Below are positions 1 through 7,445 of a stretch of 64,000 bases of DNA, in pieces. A program made the position numbers and the translations under genes. Each line of letters begins with the position of its first letter. Position 1 is the first letter of the stretch. The stretch spans positions 1 to 64,000 of the forward strand of contig UQZN01000015.1 in the NCBI GenBank assembly GCA_900545535.1. Reading direction: 5' to 3'. The notes under the pieces are model-generated. The model had not been told where the DNA came from and made no database searches. It saw nothing but the letters and a program-made list of their open reading frames with translations. The DNA is from an uncultured Phascolarctobacterium sp. (GTDB lineage Bacteria; Bacillota; Negativicutes; Acidaminococcales; Acidaminococcaceae).

Positions 1-32
1 ACCAATTCGTAAGCTAAACGGCAAACCGCCAG

Positions 33-71
33 TCCTGTTTAGAACAGAACTGACGTCCTAACAGGATTTTT
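33..71 (+). terminator. Possible terminator of a gene upstream of the window
   Basis: The arm TCCTGTTTAG (33-42) pairs, with one bulge, with CTAACAGGA (58-66), and five T follow. The 15-base loop is large, so this is only a probable intrinsic terminator of something that ends before base 1. Confidence 0.35.
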
Positions 72-264
72 GTGTCTACTAAGTATTGACCACTTCACTG
101 TTGAAAACAGCGGCGGAATTTTTTTTATAAAAAAAGCAATAAACGCTGTATTTATGTTAGAATATAATTATCGCTGACAAGGAGCAAAGGGCGATCTGGC
201 TGAATGCAGCCAGTCCCAAAGCTGTTTTTGTAAGTGGTATTGTAGAGAAGCAGATGGAGGAACA
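72..264 (+). promoter_or_regulatory. Upstream region of rarD
   Basis: A TATAAT box lies at 163-168 but I see no good -35 partner. A hairpin follows (CTGGCT 196-201 with AGCCAG 208-213, extended by GGG 189-191 with CCC 215-217). It is trailed at 224-228 by five T, so it could be a weak attenuator. The ribosome site GGAGG is at 256-260, four bases before the ATG at 265. Confidence 0.3.
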
Positions 265-1149
265 ATGGAAAGTAAATTCAAGCAGGGGATAACTTATGGC
301 TTAACAGCCTATTTTTTATGGGGGATCCTGCCCATTTTTTGGAAAATGCTGGGAACGGTACCGGCATTTGAAATCTTAGCTAACCGTTTTATCTGGTCCT
401 GTGTTTTTGTCTGGGCCCTGATTGTTGGTTCGGGCAAGGTAAAAAGTTTTTTAGCGGAAACCTACGCTATTTTTACTGACAGAAAACAGGCTTTGGCCAT
501 GCTGGCTGCCGCAATTACGATCAGCTGTAATTGGGGCATGTTTATCTGGGCCGTTAATAACGGCAGGATCGTGGAAACGAGTATGGGGTATTATATCAAT
601 CCGTTGGTCAGCATCATTTTTGGCGTTTTTTTTCTCAAAGAACGTCTGGACAACTGGCAAATGGCAGCGGTGGCCTGCGCGGCTGTCGGAGTTGGTACGC
701 TGGTATGGAACTTAGGCCATGTGCCCTGGATCTCGCTGACGCTGGCGATGTCTTTCGCACTATACGGCCTGATCAAAAAATGCCTGCTGGTAACTACACT
801 GACCAGCATCATGCTGGAAACACTGCTGATAACGCCGATCGCGCTGGCTTATGAATATTATTTGAGTTTGTCCGGCGCCAGTGCTTACCAGACGGCCGGA
901 ACTGACATCCTGATCCTGCTGGCCTGTGCCGGTGCGGTTACCGCTACGCCATTATTGCTTTTTACGGCTGGCGCTAAGCTGCTGCCGCTAAAAATTGTTG
1001 GATTTTTACAATATGTTTCGCCGACGATCAGTTTGTTCATAGGAGTGTTTCTGTACGGAGAAAGTTTTACTTCCGTACATATGGTCGCTTTTGGCTGGAT
1101 CTGGTTTGGCCTGTTTTTATTTACGATCGCACAGATAAAAAGGAGATAA
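265..1149 (+). CDS. rarD: RarD-family EamA/DMT permease
   Basis: The product has 294 residues and is almost wholly hydrophobic, with about ten predicted membrane helices arranged as the two tandem EamA repeats of the drug/metabolite transporter superfamily. The N-terminal pattern GITYGLTAYFLWG and the stretch NNGRIVETSMGYYINPL are typical of RarD. RarD was named from a chloramphenicol-sensitive phenotype; its true substrate is not settled. A GGAGG site precedes the ATG and a strong terminator follows directly, so it is probably a single-gene unit. The family call is firm; the substrate cannot be read from sequence. Confidence 0.88.
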   Translation: MESKFKQGITYGLTAYFLWGILPIFWKMLGTVPAFEILANRFIWSCVFVWALIVGSGKVKSFLAETYAIFTDRKQALAMLAAAITISCNWGMFIWAVNNGRIVETSMGYYINPLVSIIFGVFFLKERLDNWQMAAVACAAVGVGTLVWNLGHVPWISLTLAMSFALYGLIKKCLLVTTLTSIMLETLLITPIALAYEYYLSLSGASAYQTAGTDILILLACAGAVTATPLLLFTAGAKLLPLKIVGFLQYVSPTISLFIGVFLYGESFTSVHMVAFGWIWFGLFLFTIAQIKRR

Positions 1150-1160
1150 AAATGATGTTA

Positions 1161-1197
1161 AGCAGCAGTTAAATTAAAAAAAACTGCTGCTTTTTTA
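1161..1197 (+). terminator. Intrinsic terminator after rarD
   Basis: AGCAGCAGTT pairs with AACTGCTGCT and a run of six T follows. Confidence 0.85.
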
Positions 1198-1282
1198 TTT
1201 TCAGAAAATTTGAAAGCTTAAAAGAAGGCTTTAAATATACGTCGGCAAAAGCTTGTGTTTGTGTCAAGAATCTGGCAGTTAA

Positions 1283-1308
1283 AATTTTTAATCGAACGAT
1301 TAAAAATT
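1283..1308. promoter_or_regulatory. 12-bp perfect inverted repeat next to a possible promoter
   Basis: AATTTTTAATCG (1283-1294) and CGATTAAAAATT (1297-1308) are exact inverted copies two bases apart. Four bases later comes TTGACA (1313-1318), with TATAGA at 1338-1343. The 19-base spacer is long for a sigma-A promoter. The palindrome is placed like an operator; its regulator is unknown. Confidence 0.4.
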
Positions 1309-1386
1309 GGCCTTGACAGTGCACTTTGAACACAAAGTATAGACTTTGGTACCGGTATGCATTGATAAATAAACTAGATATTGTGT

Positions 1387-1730
1387 TGTGGAAAAAGAGG
1401 GAAATTTTTCAAAAAGTTATCCACAGAATGTTAATAAAATGTGCATAACTTAGGGTTGATATGGTATAACTTATAAAATTTAGGGGAAAAAAAGACTGAA
1501 GTTGTGTATAATATGTAATTTATACACAGAATACTGTGGAAAACTATGTGGATATTGTTGATAAATAGCTAAAAATTTGCTTTTTTGACACATATATTTT
1601 GTATCCACCTTAGATGGATAAATAAAAAGGTCTGTTGAAAAGCAGAATTTCTGCTTTTACGAACACAGGTTTAAATTGTGTTCAGTTATTTTCCTGTTTT
1701 ACTTGCGCAAAAGCCGCAGATTGTGGATAA
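1387..1730. other. Candidate chromosomal replication origin (DnaA-box cluster)
   Basis: This gene-free AT-rich stretch holds eight 9-mers that match or nearly match the DnaA box. They are TTTTCCACA on minus at 1387-1395 and 1535-1543, TTATCCACA at 1418-1426 (plus) and 1722-1730 (minus), TTATGCACA on minus at 1440-1448, and TTATACACA at 1503-1511 (minus) and 1520-1528 (plus). ATATCCACA lies at 1547-1555 (minus). AT-rich segments (1455-1500 and 1556-1600) could unwind. The neighbouring gene content (rpsF-ssb-rpsR, then the tmk to rsmA set) is origin-proximal in Firmicutes. dnaA itself is not in the window, so it could instead be an origin sub-region or a DnaA-controlled promoter. Confidence 0.65.
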
Positions 1731-1770
1731 TATTAGAAGGAAGATAACTGAGATTTTTGGAGGATGAAAA

Positions 1771-3141
1771 ATGGCAATTAAACAAGCACTGGCAGTAAAA
1801 GCAATGGAAGCGGCAGCAGACGGCAAGATTGTGGCAGCGTCGTTGAGCGAGGTCACTAACGGCTGGGTCGCACTGGTTATAAATGCAGCTGGTAAAAAGC
1901 TGGTCTGCGTTACGCAGGGAGAGTGCCCCTTGAGTTCGATGTGGGCTGTTGAAAGTTCCTGTGAGCAGGAGGGTCTGCATGTGGATATAATGCCTTTGAA
2001 TGCAAATAATGCGGCAGTTATCCGTCGGTTTATAAAATGGGCAGCACCCAGCGCCTGCGGCACGAAAGGTATCAGTATCGGTTTCAGCGACTGGTTGGGA
2101 GCGGCAGGTGGCTGCGTAGCGCCATTATTTGCCAAAAAGCAGGTCAAACCTGTTTTGGCAGAATATTCAGCTGCTGACAGCGCACTTTTAAAACGTAATT
2201 TTCTGGAGGCTGTGAATGCGGCGACCTGGGGCGTGATGGAAACAGGCTATAAAGAAGGCTACGGCGCCAATGCCGAAGGTCTGCAAAGCGAAGAAGACAT
2301 CGTCAAGGCCTTATTATACGGTTACAGTATGATTGGTCTGGACTGCAGCGATAAGATCAATCTGCAGATCGAAAAAATGTCCGATGCTGAGGTGGAGCAG
2401 CGGTATAATGATTTCCCGCAGGAATTCCGTGACGCCATGAGGGGCTCTTATCTGGAGGCCAATTTCCAGGTTGGCAGCGAGGTCATTCATTTTGAGCCTG
2501 AACAGCTGCGGCGTATCGTTTTGGAATATGGCGAAGCTATCATGCATGCGCAGTTCATTTATAATTCTTATCTCAAAAATACTCCCTGGGAAATAGATTT
2601 TGAATTATTAGTTGCCAAAGAAGGCAAATTGCTTTCACCGCAGGAGCATTATCTGATCGCTAATGAATTACAGCGTAATGGCATCAAGTTTGCTGCTTTA
2701 GGCCTGAATGCTCTGGAGGAGGGACAGATGCTGGAGGAAACGCTGCCGGTCCATGCAGCTATCGCTGATACCTTTGGTTACAGGCTGAGCTTCCTGCAAG
2801 CAGATCTGGCTTTAAGGGATCTGGGTGCGGCTGCCAAAATCTTGAAGGGTAAAGTGCATTTTAAACTCAGTAGCGTATTGTGGCTGGCGGCCTGGGAAAC
2901 GCTTTTTTCAGCAGCCCCGGAACTGGCGCAGCAAATGCGTGAGTATGCCGGCTTACCGGCAGCGGATACTTTAGTGCCGCAAACGGAAACAGGCAGGGCT
3001 TATGCTTTGAGCTATAAGACTTTACTGGCGCCTGAGGCAGGTAATTTTGCCGGACAGATCAAAGACGTTTTAGCTGCTGAGCAGGCTGCATATGGTGAAC
3101 GAATTTCTGTTTTGGTAAGCAATTATTTAAGAACATTGTAA
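1771..3141 (+). CDS. Unknown protein, divergent tagaturonate-epimerase (UxaE)-like
   Basis: The product has 456 residues with no signal peptide or membrane helix. GGAGG at 1759-1763 supports the ATG. I do not recognise it with certainty. The segment from about residue 275 (EIDF...EHYLIANELQRNGIKF, then HAAIADTFGYRLSF) and the late stretch around WLAAWETLF resemble the TIM-barrel family of UxaE, the tagaturonate epimerase. However, the family's metal-site motif of the SGSDKF type after GYRLS is replaced by LQADLAL, which would argue against normal catalysis. No hexuronate genes lie nearby. It sits alone between the DnaA-box cluster and the ilv T-box leader. Function is unknown; the family link is tentative. 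Confidence 0.5.
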   Translation: MAIKQALAVKAMEAAADGKIVAASLSEVTNGWVALVINAAGKKLVCVTQGECPLSSMWAVESSCEQEGLHVDIMPLNANNAAVIRRFIKWAAPSACGTKGISIGFSDWLGAAGGCVAPLFAKKQVKPVLAEYSAADSALLKRNFLEAVNAATWGVMETGYKEGYGANAEGLQSEEDIVKALLYGYSMIGLDCSDKINLQIEKMSDAEVEQRYNDFPQEFRDAMRGSYLEANFQVGSEVIHFEPEQLRRIVLEYGEAIMHAQFIYNSYLKNTPWEIDFELLVAKEGKLLSPQEHYLIANELQRNGIKFAALGLNALEEGQMLEETLPVHAAIADTFGYRLSFLQADLALRDLGAAAKILKGKVHFKLSSVLWLAAWETLFSAAPELAQQMREYAGLPAADTLVPQTETGRAYALSYKTLLAPEAGNFAGQIKDVLAAEQAAYGERISVLVSNYLRTL

Positions 3142-3177
3142 ACATTGAAACAAATAAAACTTTTTTTGAAAAAAGTG

Positions 3178-3206
3178 TTGACAAGTGCCGTTAAAAGTGG
3201 CATAAT
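3178..3206 (+). promoter_or_regulatory. Sigma-A promoter of the ilvM-ilvB T-box unit
   Basis: TTGACA (3178-3183) and CATAAT (3201-3206) are separated by 17 bases, directly upstream of the T-box leader. Confidence 0.85.
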
Positions 3207-3212
3207 ATGACC

Positions 3213-3475
3213 AATCTTAATATTGTCTTGTAAAAGTGATGATTGGGAAGAAAGACAGGATGTAATGTCACAGAGAGCCGGTGGTTGGTGGAAACCGGTA
3301 CGGAACGCCCGTTGAGTAAATCACCCATGAACTCGTCAGCGAAAGCAGCAGTAAGTAGCATGATGCGTACCAGATGCGTTAATTCTGAGCCGGTTGATGG
3401 ACTGGTGCGAAAGTTATAAATTAGGGTGGTACCGCGTATTTTATACGCCCCTGCAAAAGCAGGGGCGTTTTTTAT
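3213..3475 (+). promoter_or_regulatory. T-box riboswitch, probably leucine-specific
   Basis: The leader carries the conserved T-box AGGGTGGTACCGCG at 3423-3436, followed by a GC-rich terminator (CGCCCCTGC / GCAGGGGCG, 3446-3470) and a T run. Upstream lies a Stem I-like region with the AGAGAG element near 3272. The GAACTCG segment at 3329-3335 fits the specifier loop and puts codon CTC (leucine) at 3332-3334. In the family, uncharged tRNA pairs with the specifier and the T-box to favour the antiterminator. Leucine is a sensible signal for acetolactate synthase. The class is certain; the specifier is read by eye. Confidence 0.9.
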
Positions 3476-3526
3476 TGTTCCTAACGCACTGCTTTCCATC
3501 AAAATCATATGAGGGAGGAAATCAAG

Positions 3527-3772
3527 ATGTCGGGAAAATTATTTTTAAAGGCTAAAAATGAGGAAACTTTACTGCCGAGAGTGCTGCGGGTGCTGTCAAA
3601 ACAGGGGGTAGCTGTGAGAGAACTCAATATGAAGGCTCAGGCTGATGGTATGGAGCTGGAAATCGTTTTGAATACGGACAGTGACGTTGCGCAAATGGCG
3701 AAGCTGCTGGCTAAACAAGTGGCAGTGGTTTCTGTAAATACTCTGATGCTGCAGGAACAGGCAGCTGTCTGA
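3527..3772 (+). CDS. ilvM: Acetolactate synthase small (regulatory) subunit, IlvM type
   Basis: This 81-residue protein consists of a single ACT-like domain, as in IlvM of enterobacterial isozyme II, which is also about 87 residues. It would stabilise and activate the catalytic subunit in the first shared step of branched-chain amino acid synthesis. An in-frame ATG exists at 3509, but GGGAGG (3513-3518) lies downstream of it and eight bases before the ATG at 3527, so 3527 is the likely start. It precedes the large subunit, the reverse of the usual ilvB-ilvN order, and both genes are under the leucine T-box. Confidence 0.8.
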   Translation: MSGKLFLKAKNEETLLPRVLRVLSKQGVAVRELNMKAQADGMELEIVLNTDSDVAQMAKLLAKQVAVVSVNTLMLQEQAAV

Positions 3773-3801
3773 AGGTGCTGATTTTGGGAGGAAAGCGAAG
3801 A

Positions 3802-5463
3802 ATGAAGTTATCTGGTGCGCAAGCTATTATTAAAGTTTTGCTGGAACAGGGAGTCGATACTGTTTTCGGTTATCCGGGCGGTCAGGTCATTCCCTTATAT
3901 AATGCGTTATATGACGCGCCGCTGCGTAATGTGCTGACGGCGCACGAACAGGGCGCCGTTCATGCTGCTGACGGTTATGCGCGCGCCAGCGGCAGGACCG
4001 GTGTCTGCATAGCTACTTCCGGCCCGGGGGCGACAAATATCGTTACAGGGCTGGCGACTGCTTATTTGGATTCTGTGCCGCTGGTAGCGATCACAGGTCA
4101 GGTTTCGGTTGCCAATTTAGGGCGCGACTCCTTTCAGGAAATAGATATTGTCGGGGTGACGCTGCCGATAACGAAATATAATATTCTGGTACGCAAGGCT
4201 GAAGATCTGCTGCCGGCTCTGCGTCAGGCTTTCTATCTGGCCCAGGAGGGACGTCCGGGACCGGTACTGGTAGACGTGCCCAGCGATCTGCAGGTCGGGG
4301 ATGTGGAATGGACGGAAGCAGAACCGCTGGCGCAGCCTGCACGGGAAACAGCACGGGAAGAAATACTGGAAGCAGCGGCAGTGACGATTACCAATGCTAA
4401 ACAGCCTGTGTTTTTAGTAGGCGGAGGCGCTGTTCATAGCGGTGCTGCTGCAGAGGTGCAGCACTTCGCCAGAAAAACAGGGATACCTGTGGTCAATACA
4501 CTGATGGGCATTGGTGTTTTCCCAGGCAGCGACCGGCAATGTCTGGGACTGACAGGGATGCATGGGCATATCGCGGCCAATATGGCGGTGGCCAATGCCG
4601 ATGTGCTGATCGTAGCCGGCAGCCGTTTCAGTGAAAGAGTAACAGGCGACCGCAACCGCTATGTGGGTAAAAAAACTATTATCCAGTTGGATATCGATCC
4701 TTCTGAAGTAGATAAAAATGTTATGACGGCGCTGCCGCTGGTTGGGGATATGAAAGAAAATCTCACTAAGCTGAGCGAACGGGTACAAAAGCTTGAGATA
4801 GAACATTGGTGGCATACGATCAGGGCCTGGGACGCGACAGAAAACCGTTCGGCACAGTCGGGCGACAGATTGACGGCTCCCTGGCTGATGAAAGAACTGA
4901 CGCGTAGTTTTAAAGGGGAAGATACAGTATTTGTTACTGATGTTGGTCAGAACCAGATGTGGGCAGCCTTGCATTTAGAGGTAGACGCACCTCGGCATCA
5001 TTTGACCAGCGGCGGCTGCGGCACGATGGGCTTTGGGCTGCCGGCGGCACTGGGGGCCAAGATCTCCCGTCCGGAAGCGCAGGTGGTACAGATCTGCGGC
5101 GACGGCGGTTTTAAAATGACAGGTATGGAAATGTATACGGCGCTGCGTGAAAGCGCGCCTTTTATCACCGTTGTCATCAACAACAGCTGTCTGGGTATGG
5201 TACGGCAGTGGCAGCAGGTTTTTTATGATAAACGTTATTCTTCGACGATTCTGACGCCGTTTAATTTTGTCGGCTTTGCCAAAGCCTGCGGCGCAGACGG
5301 TGCGACGGTAACTACCTGCGCTGAATTTACCGCTGCGCTGGCCAAAGCGCGCAAACAGGGAAAAAATTTCCTGATCGAGGCGGTAGTAGAGCAAAGTGAT
5401 CTGGTAGAACCAATGGTCGCTCCGGGCGCGGTGCTTGACGATTTTGTCAAGACTGATGCCTGA
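3802..5463 (+). CDS. ilvB: Acetolactate synthase large (catalytic) subunit
   Basis: The product has 553 residues, normal for the family. It condenses two pyruvates, or pyruvate and 2-ketobutyrate, using thiamine diphosphate, FAD and Mg. The N-terminal domain shows GYPGGQVIPLYNALYD and the catalytic glutamate in AHEQGA. The central FAD-type domain has VGGGAVHSG, and the C-terminal ThDP-binding motif runs from GDGGF to NN before the loop SCLGMVRQWQ. GGGAGG at 3786-3791 selects the ATG at 3802 over a GTG at 3775. No ilvC or ilvD follows; a terminator closes this two-gene unit. Confidence 0.95.
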   Translation: MKLSGAQAIIKVLLEQGVDTVFGYPGGQVIPLYNALYDAPLRNVLTAHEQGAVHAADGYARASGRTGVCIATSGPGATNIVTGLATAYLDSVPLVAITGQVSVANLGRDSFQEIDIVGVTLPITKYNILVRKAEDLLPALRQAFYLAQEGRPGPVLVDVPSDLQVGDVEWTEAEPLAQPARETAREEILEAAAVTITNAKQPVFLVGGGAVHSGAAAEVQHFARKTGIPVVNTLMGIGVFPGSDRQCLGLTGMHGHIAANMAVANADVLIVAGSRFSERVTGDRNRYVGKKTIIQLDIDPSEVDKNVMTALPLVGDMKENLTKLSERVQKLEIEHWWHTIRAWDATENRSAQSGDRLTAPWLMKELTRSFKGEDTVFVTDVGQNQMWAALHLEVDAPRHHLTSGGCGTMGFGLPAALGAKISRPEAQVVQICGDGGFKMTGMEMYTALRESAPFITVVINNSCLGMVRQWQQVFYDKRYSSTILTPFNFVGFAKACGADGATVTTCAEFTAALAKARKQGKNFLIEAVVEQSDLVEPMVAPGAVLDDFVKTDA

Positions 5464-5557
5464 GAAACAGGGCCAATGAGGGAAAAGTCCGCTTCGGCGC
5501 AAAAAAAGACCAGCTGTAAATAAGGGAAAGAGTCGTAGAAAACAGCCGAAGCCTGAT

Positions 5558-5591
5558 AACCGTCATGCTGAAAAGCATGGCGGTTATTTTT
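5558..5591 (+). terminator. Terminator after ilvB
   Basis: AACCGTCATGCT pairs with AGCATGGCGGTT across a GAAA loop, followed by ATTTTT. Nothing else gene-like was seen in 5464-5600. Confidence 0.8.
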
Positions 5592-5603
5592 AGTCAGCTG
5601 CTC

Positions 5604-5632
5604 TTGCAATTTGCTATGACTAATGGTATAAT
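5604..5632 (+). promoter_or_regulatory. Promoter of rpsF-ssb-rpsR
   Basis: TTGCAA (5604-5609) and TATAAT (5627-5632) have a 17-base spacer. A small hairpin (CTCCC/GGGGG, near 5670-5683) lies in the 5' leader. Confidence 0.8.
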
Positions 5633-5709
5633 ACATAAGCTTGTATATAGTAATATATACTTCCCCTGCTCCCAAAAGGGGGCCAAAGTCCAAAGGAGGA
5701 GGTGATTTC

Positions 5710-5994
5710 GTGAATAACTACGAAGTCATGTACATCGTAAGACCCGTTGAAGAGGAAGCTTTTGAAGCAGTTGTTGCCAAATTTGACAACCTCATCAACA
5801 ATAACGGTGGTACTGTAGAAAAAACCGATCGTTGGGGCAAGAAACGTCTTGCTTATGAAATCGACGATATCGCAGAAGGTTTGTATGTTCTCGTAACTTT
5901 CAGTGCAGAACCTAAAACAGTCAAAGAACTTGACCGCGTTATGAAGATTACCGATGAAATTTTGCGTCACATGATTATCAGAAAAGGTGAGTAA
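5710..5994 (+). CDS. rpsF: 30S ribosomal protein S6
   Basis: The product has 94 residues, the normal S6 length, beginning MNNYEVMYIVRP and containing the conserved WGKKRLAYEI. S6 binds the platform of the 30S subunit with S18, encoded two genes downstream. The very strong site AAAGGAGGAGGTGAT (from about 5693) points to the GTG at 5710; the longer frame from 5641 would start inside the leader. The order rpsF-ssb-rpsR is the classic Firmicute operon, usually near the origin. Confidence 0.97.
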   Translation: MNNYEVMYIVRPVEEEAFEAVVAKFDNLINNNGGTVEKTDRWGKKRLAYEIDDIAEGLYVLVTFSAEPKTVKELDRVMKITDEILRHMIIRKGE

Positions 5995-6011
5995 CCAGGA
6001 GGGTAACTAGT

Positions 6012-6431
6012 ATGAACAAAGTTATTTTAATGGGCCGCTTAACTCGTGATCCTGAAGTGCGTTACACTCAGACCGGCAAAGTAGTTTGCCAGTTCACTTT
6101 AGCGGTAGATCGTCCTTTTGCTAATCAGGAAGGCCAAAGAGAAGCTGATTTTATCCCTGTCGTTATCTGGGGTAAGGTAGCTGAATTATGCGGGAATAGT
6201 CTTACAAAAGGTCAAAGGGCTCTTGTAGACGGTCGTTTGCAGATTCGCAGCTATGATGCTAAAGACGGTACGAAACGTTGGGTGACAGAAATCGTCGCCA
6301 ACAGCGTGGAGTTTATTGAACGTAAAGCAGCTGGCAGCGGAGCTCCGGGTCATTCCGGTGACGCAGGTCCGAAGAGCGAGATGGAATCTTTTGGTTCCGC
6401 AGTTCCTTTTGATGAAGAGATCCCATTCTAA
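6012..6431 (+). CDS. ssb: Single-stranded DNA-binding protein
   Basis: This 139-residue SSB has one OB fold (about residues 1-105, opening MNKVILMGRLTRDPEVRYTQ), a short glycine-rich linker and the acidic tail FDEEIPF that recruits replication and repair partners. AGGAGG at 5998-6003 precedes the ATG. It lies between rpsF and rpsR, so it is co-transcribed with two ribosomal proteins. Confidence 0.97.
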   Translation: MNKVILMGRLTRDPEVRYTQTGKVVCQFTLAVDRPFANQEGQREADFIPVVIWGKVAELCGNSLTKGQRALVDGRLQIRSYDAKDGTKRWVTEIVANSVEFIERKAAGSGAPGHSGDAGPKSEMESFGSAVPFDEEIPF

Positions 6432-6448
6432 ATAGGGAGGTTATGCGA

Positions 6449-6679
6449 ATGAAACGTGAAAGAGGCAGAAGAACCAGAAGAAAAGTATGCAGCTTCTGTG
6501 TTGATAAAGTAGAAGAAATCGATTATAAGGACGTTGCTAAGCTGCGCCGTTATATTACTGAACGCGGCAAAATTTTGCCCCGTCGTATTTCCGGTAACTG
6601 CGCTAAACATCAACGCCAAATGACTACTGCTATCAAACGCGCACGTAACGTAGCTTTGCTGCCGTTTACCTGCGAATAA
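6449..6679 (+). CDS. rpsR: 30S ribosomal protein S18
   Basis: The product has 76 residues and is strongly basic, with the S18 signatures VCSFC, DYKDV and LRRYITERGKILPRR. The ATG at 6443 is only two bases from GGGAGG (6435-6440); the second ATG at 6449 has an eight-base spacing and gives the usual N-terminus MKRERGRR, so 6449 is chosen. It is the last gene of the operon before a terminator. Confidence 0.96.
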   Translation: MKRERGRRTRRKVCSFCVDKVEEIDYKDVAKLRRYITERGKILPRRISGNCAKHQRQMTTAIKRARNVALLPFTCE

Positions 6680-6703
6680 CAAGCAGTTTGTAGTTGCAAA
6701 ATC

Positions 6704-6743
6704 AAACACCCTGCATTTTGTGCAGGGTGTTTCTGTATTTTTT
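6704..6743 (+). terminator. Terminator after rpsR
   Basis: AAACACCCTGCA pairs with TGCAGGGTGTTT, and a six-T run follows after CTGTA. Confidence 0.85.
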
Positions 6744-6753
6744 GGCGTATATG

Positions 6754-6782
6754 TTGACGACAGGAAAAGTTATTGTTATAAT
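6754..6782 (+). promoter_or_regulatory. Promoter of the S4-like gene
   Basis: TTGACG (6754-6759) and TATAAT (6777-6782) are 17 bases apart. A small hairpin GTTAGC/GCTAAC follows in the leader. Confidence 0.8.
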
Positions 6783-6848
6783 GTAGCTTGAGGTTAGCTT
6801 CTGCTAACTAGAGCGGCTGATAATTTTTATAACAAAGGAGATGTAAAA

Positions 6849-7439
6849 GTGGCAACAAGAAGAGGTCCGAGATTTAAAGAGTGCCGCAGATTCGGGATCA
6901 ATGTCTGCGGTCATCCCAAAGCATTGGACAGACTGGGGACAACTGTAAAACGTAATAAAAAAATGTCAGAATATGGTAAACAACTCTTGGAAAAACAAAA
7001 AATAAAAGCTTATTATGGCATTTTTGAACGTCAACTACTGAGATACTATAAAGCTGCAAGTAAAAGTAAGGAACGTACGGCAGACGCTTTGTTCTGCACA
7101 CTGGAATGTCGTTTAGACAACCTGGTTTACCGGATCGGTTTTGCCAATTCGATTCGTCTGGCTCGGCAGCAGGTAACGCACCGCCATATTCTGGTCAACG
7201 GTAAAAATGTCAATATTCCTTCTTATATCTGTAAGGCAGGTGATGTGATCAGTTTGAAAGCAAGCTCGCGCAGCAACGAACTTTTTAAAAGTAATTTCCT
7301 GGAACGGGCAAGCTTTGCTTTGCCGTATATCAGTAAGGATAAAGAAAGTTTTAGTGGCACTCTGGTCCGGCTGCCTCTGCGGGAAGAGATTCCTATTCAG
7401 ATCGAAGATCAGCTCGTTGTAGAATATTTCTCACACTGA
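6849..7439 (+). CDS. rpsD: 30S ribosomal protein S4 (stand-alone copy)
   Basis: The 196-residue product starts MATRRGPRFKECRR and has the S4 N-terminal domain followed by an S4 RNA-binding domain (RLDNLVYRIGFANSIRLARQ ... HILVNGKNVNIPSY) at about residues 90-150. Only two N-terminal cysteines are present, so it is not the four-cysteine zinc form. It starts with GTG behind AAAGGAGAT. S4 is a primary 16S-binding protein and represses its own mRNA in many bacteria. It is outside the usual rpsK/rpoA cluster, so it may be the only copy or a paralogue; the window cannot tell. Confidence 0.88.
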   Translation: MATRRGPRFKECRRFGINVCGHPKALDRLGTTVKRNKKMSEYGKQLLEKQKIKAYYGIFERQLLRYYKAASKSKERTADALFCTLECRLDNLVYRIGFANSIRLARQQVTHRHILVNGKNVNIPSYICKAGDVISLKASSRSNELFKSNFLERASFALPYISKDKESFSGTLVRLPLREEIPIQIEDQLVVEYFSH

Positions 7440-7445
7440 TTTATT

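Noticed and set aside
5641..5709. Longer S6 start and a possible S6:S18-binding leader
   Set aside because: The strong ribosome site sets the GTG at 5710. The small hairpin in the leader does not show enough of the known S6:S18 motif to claim it.
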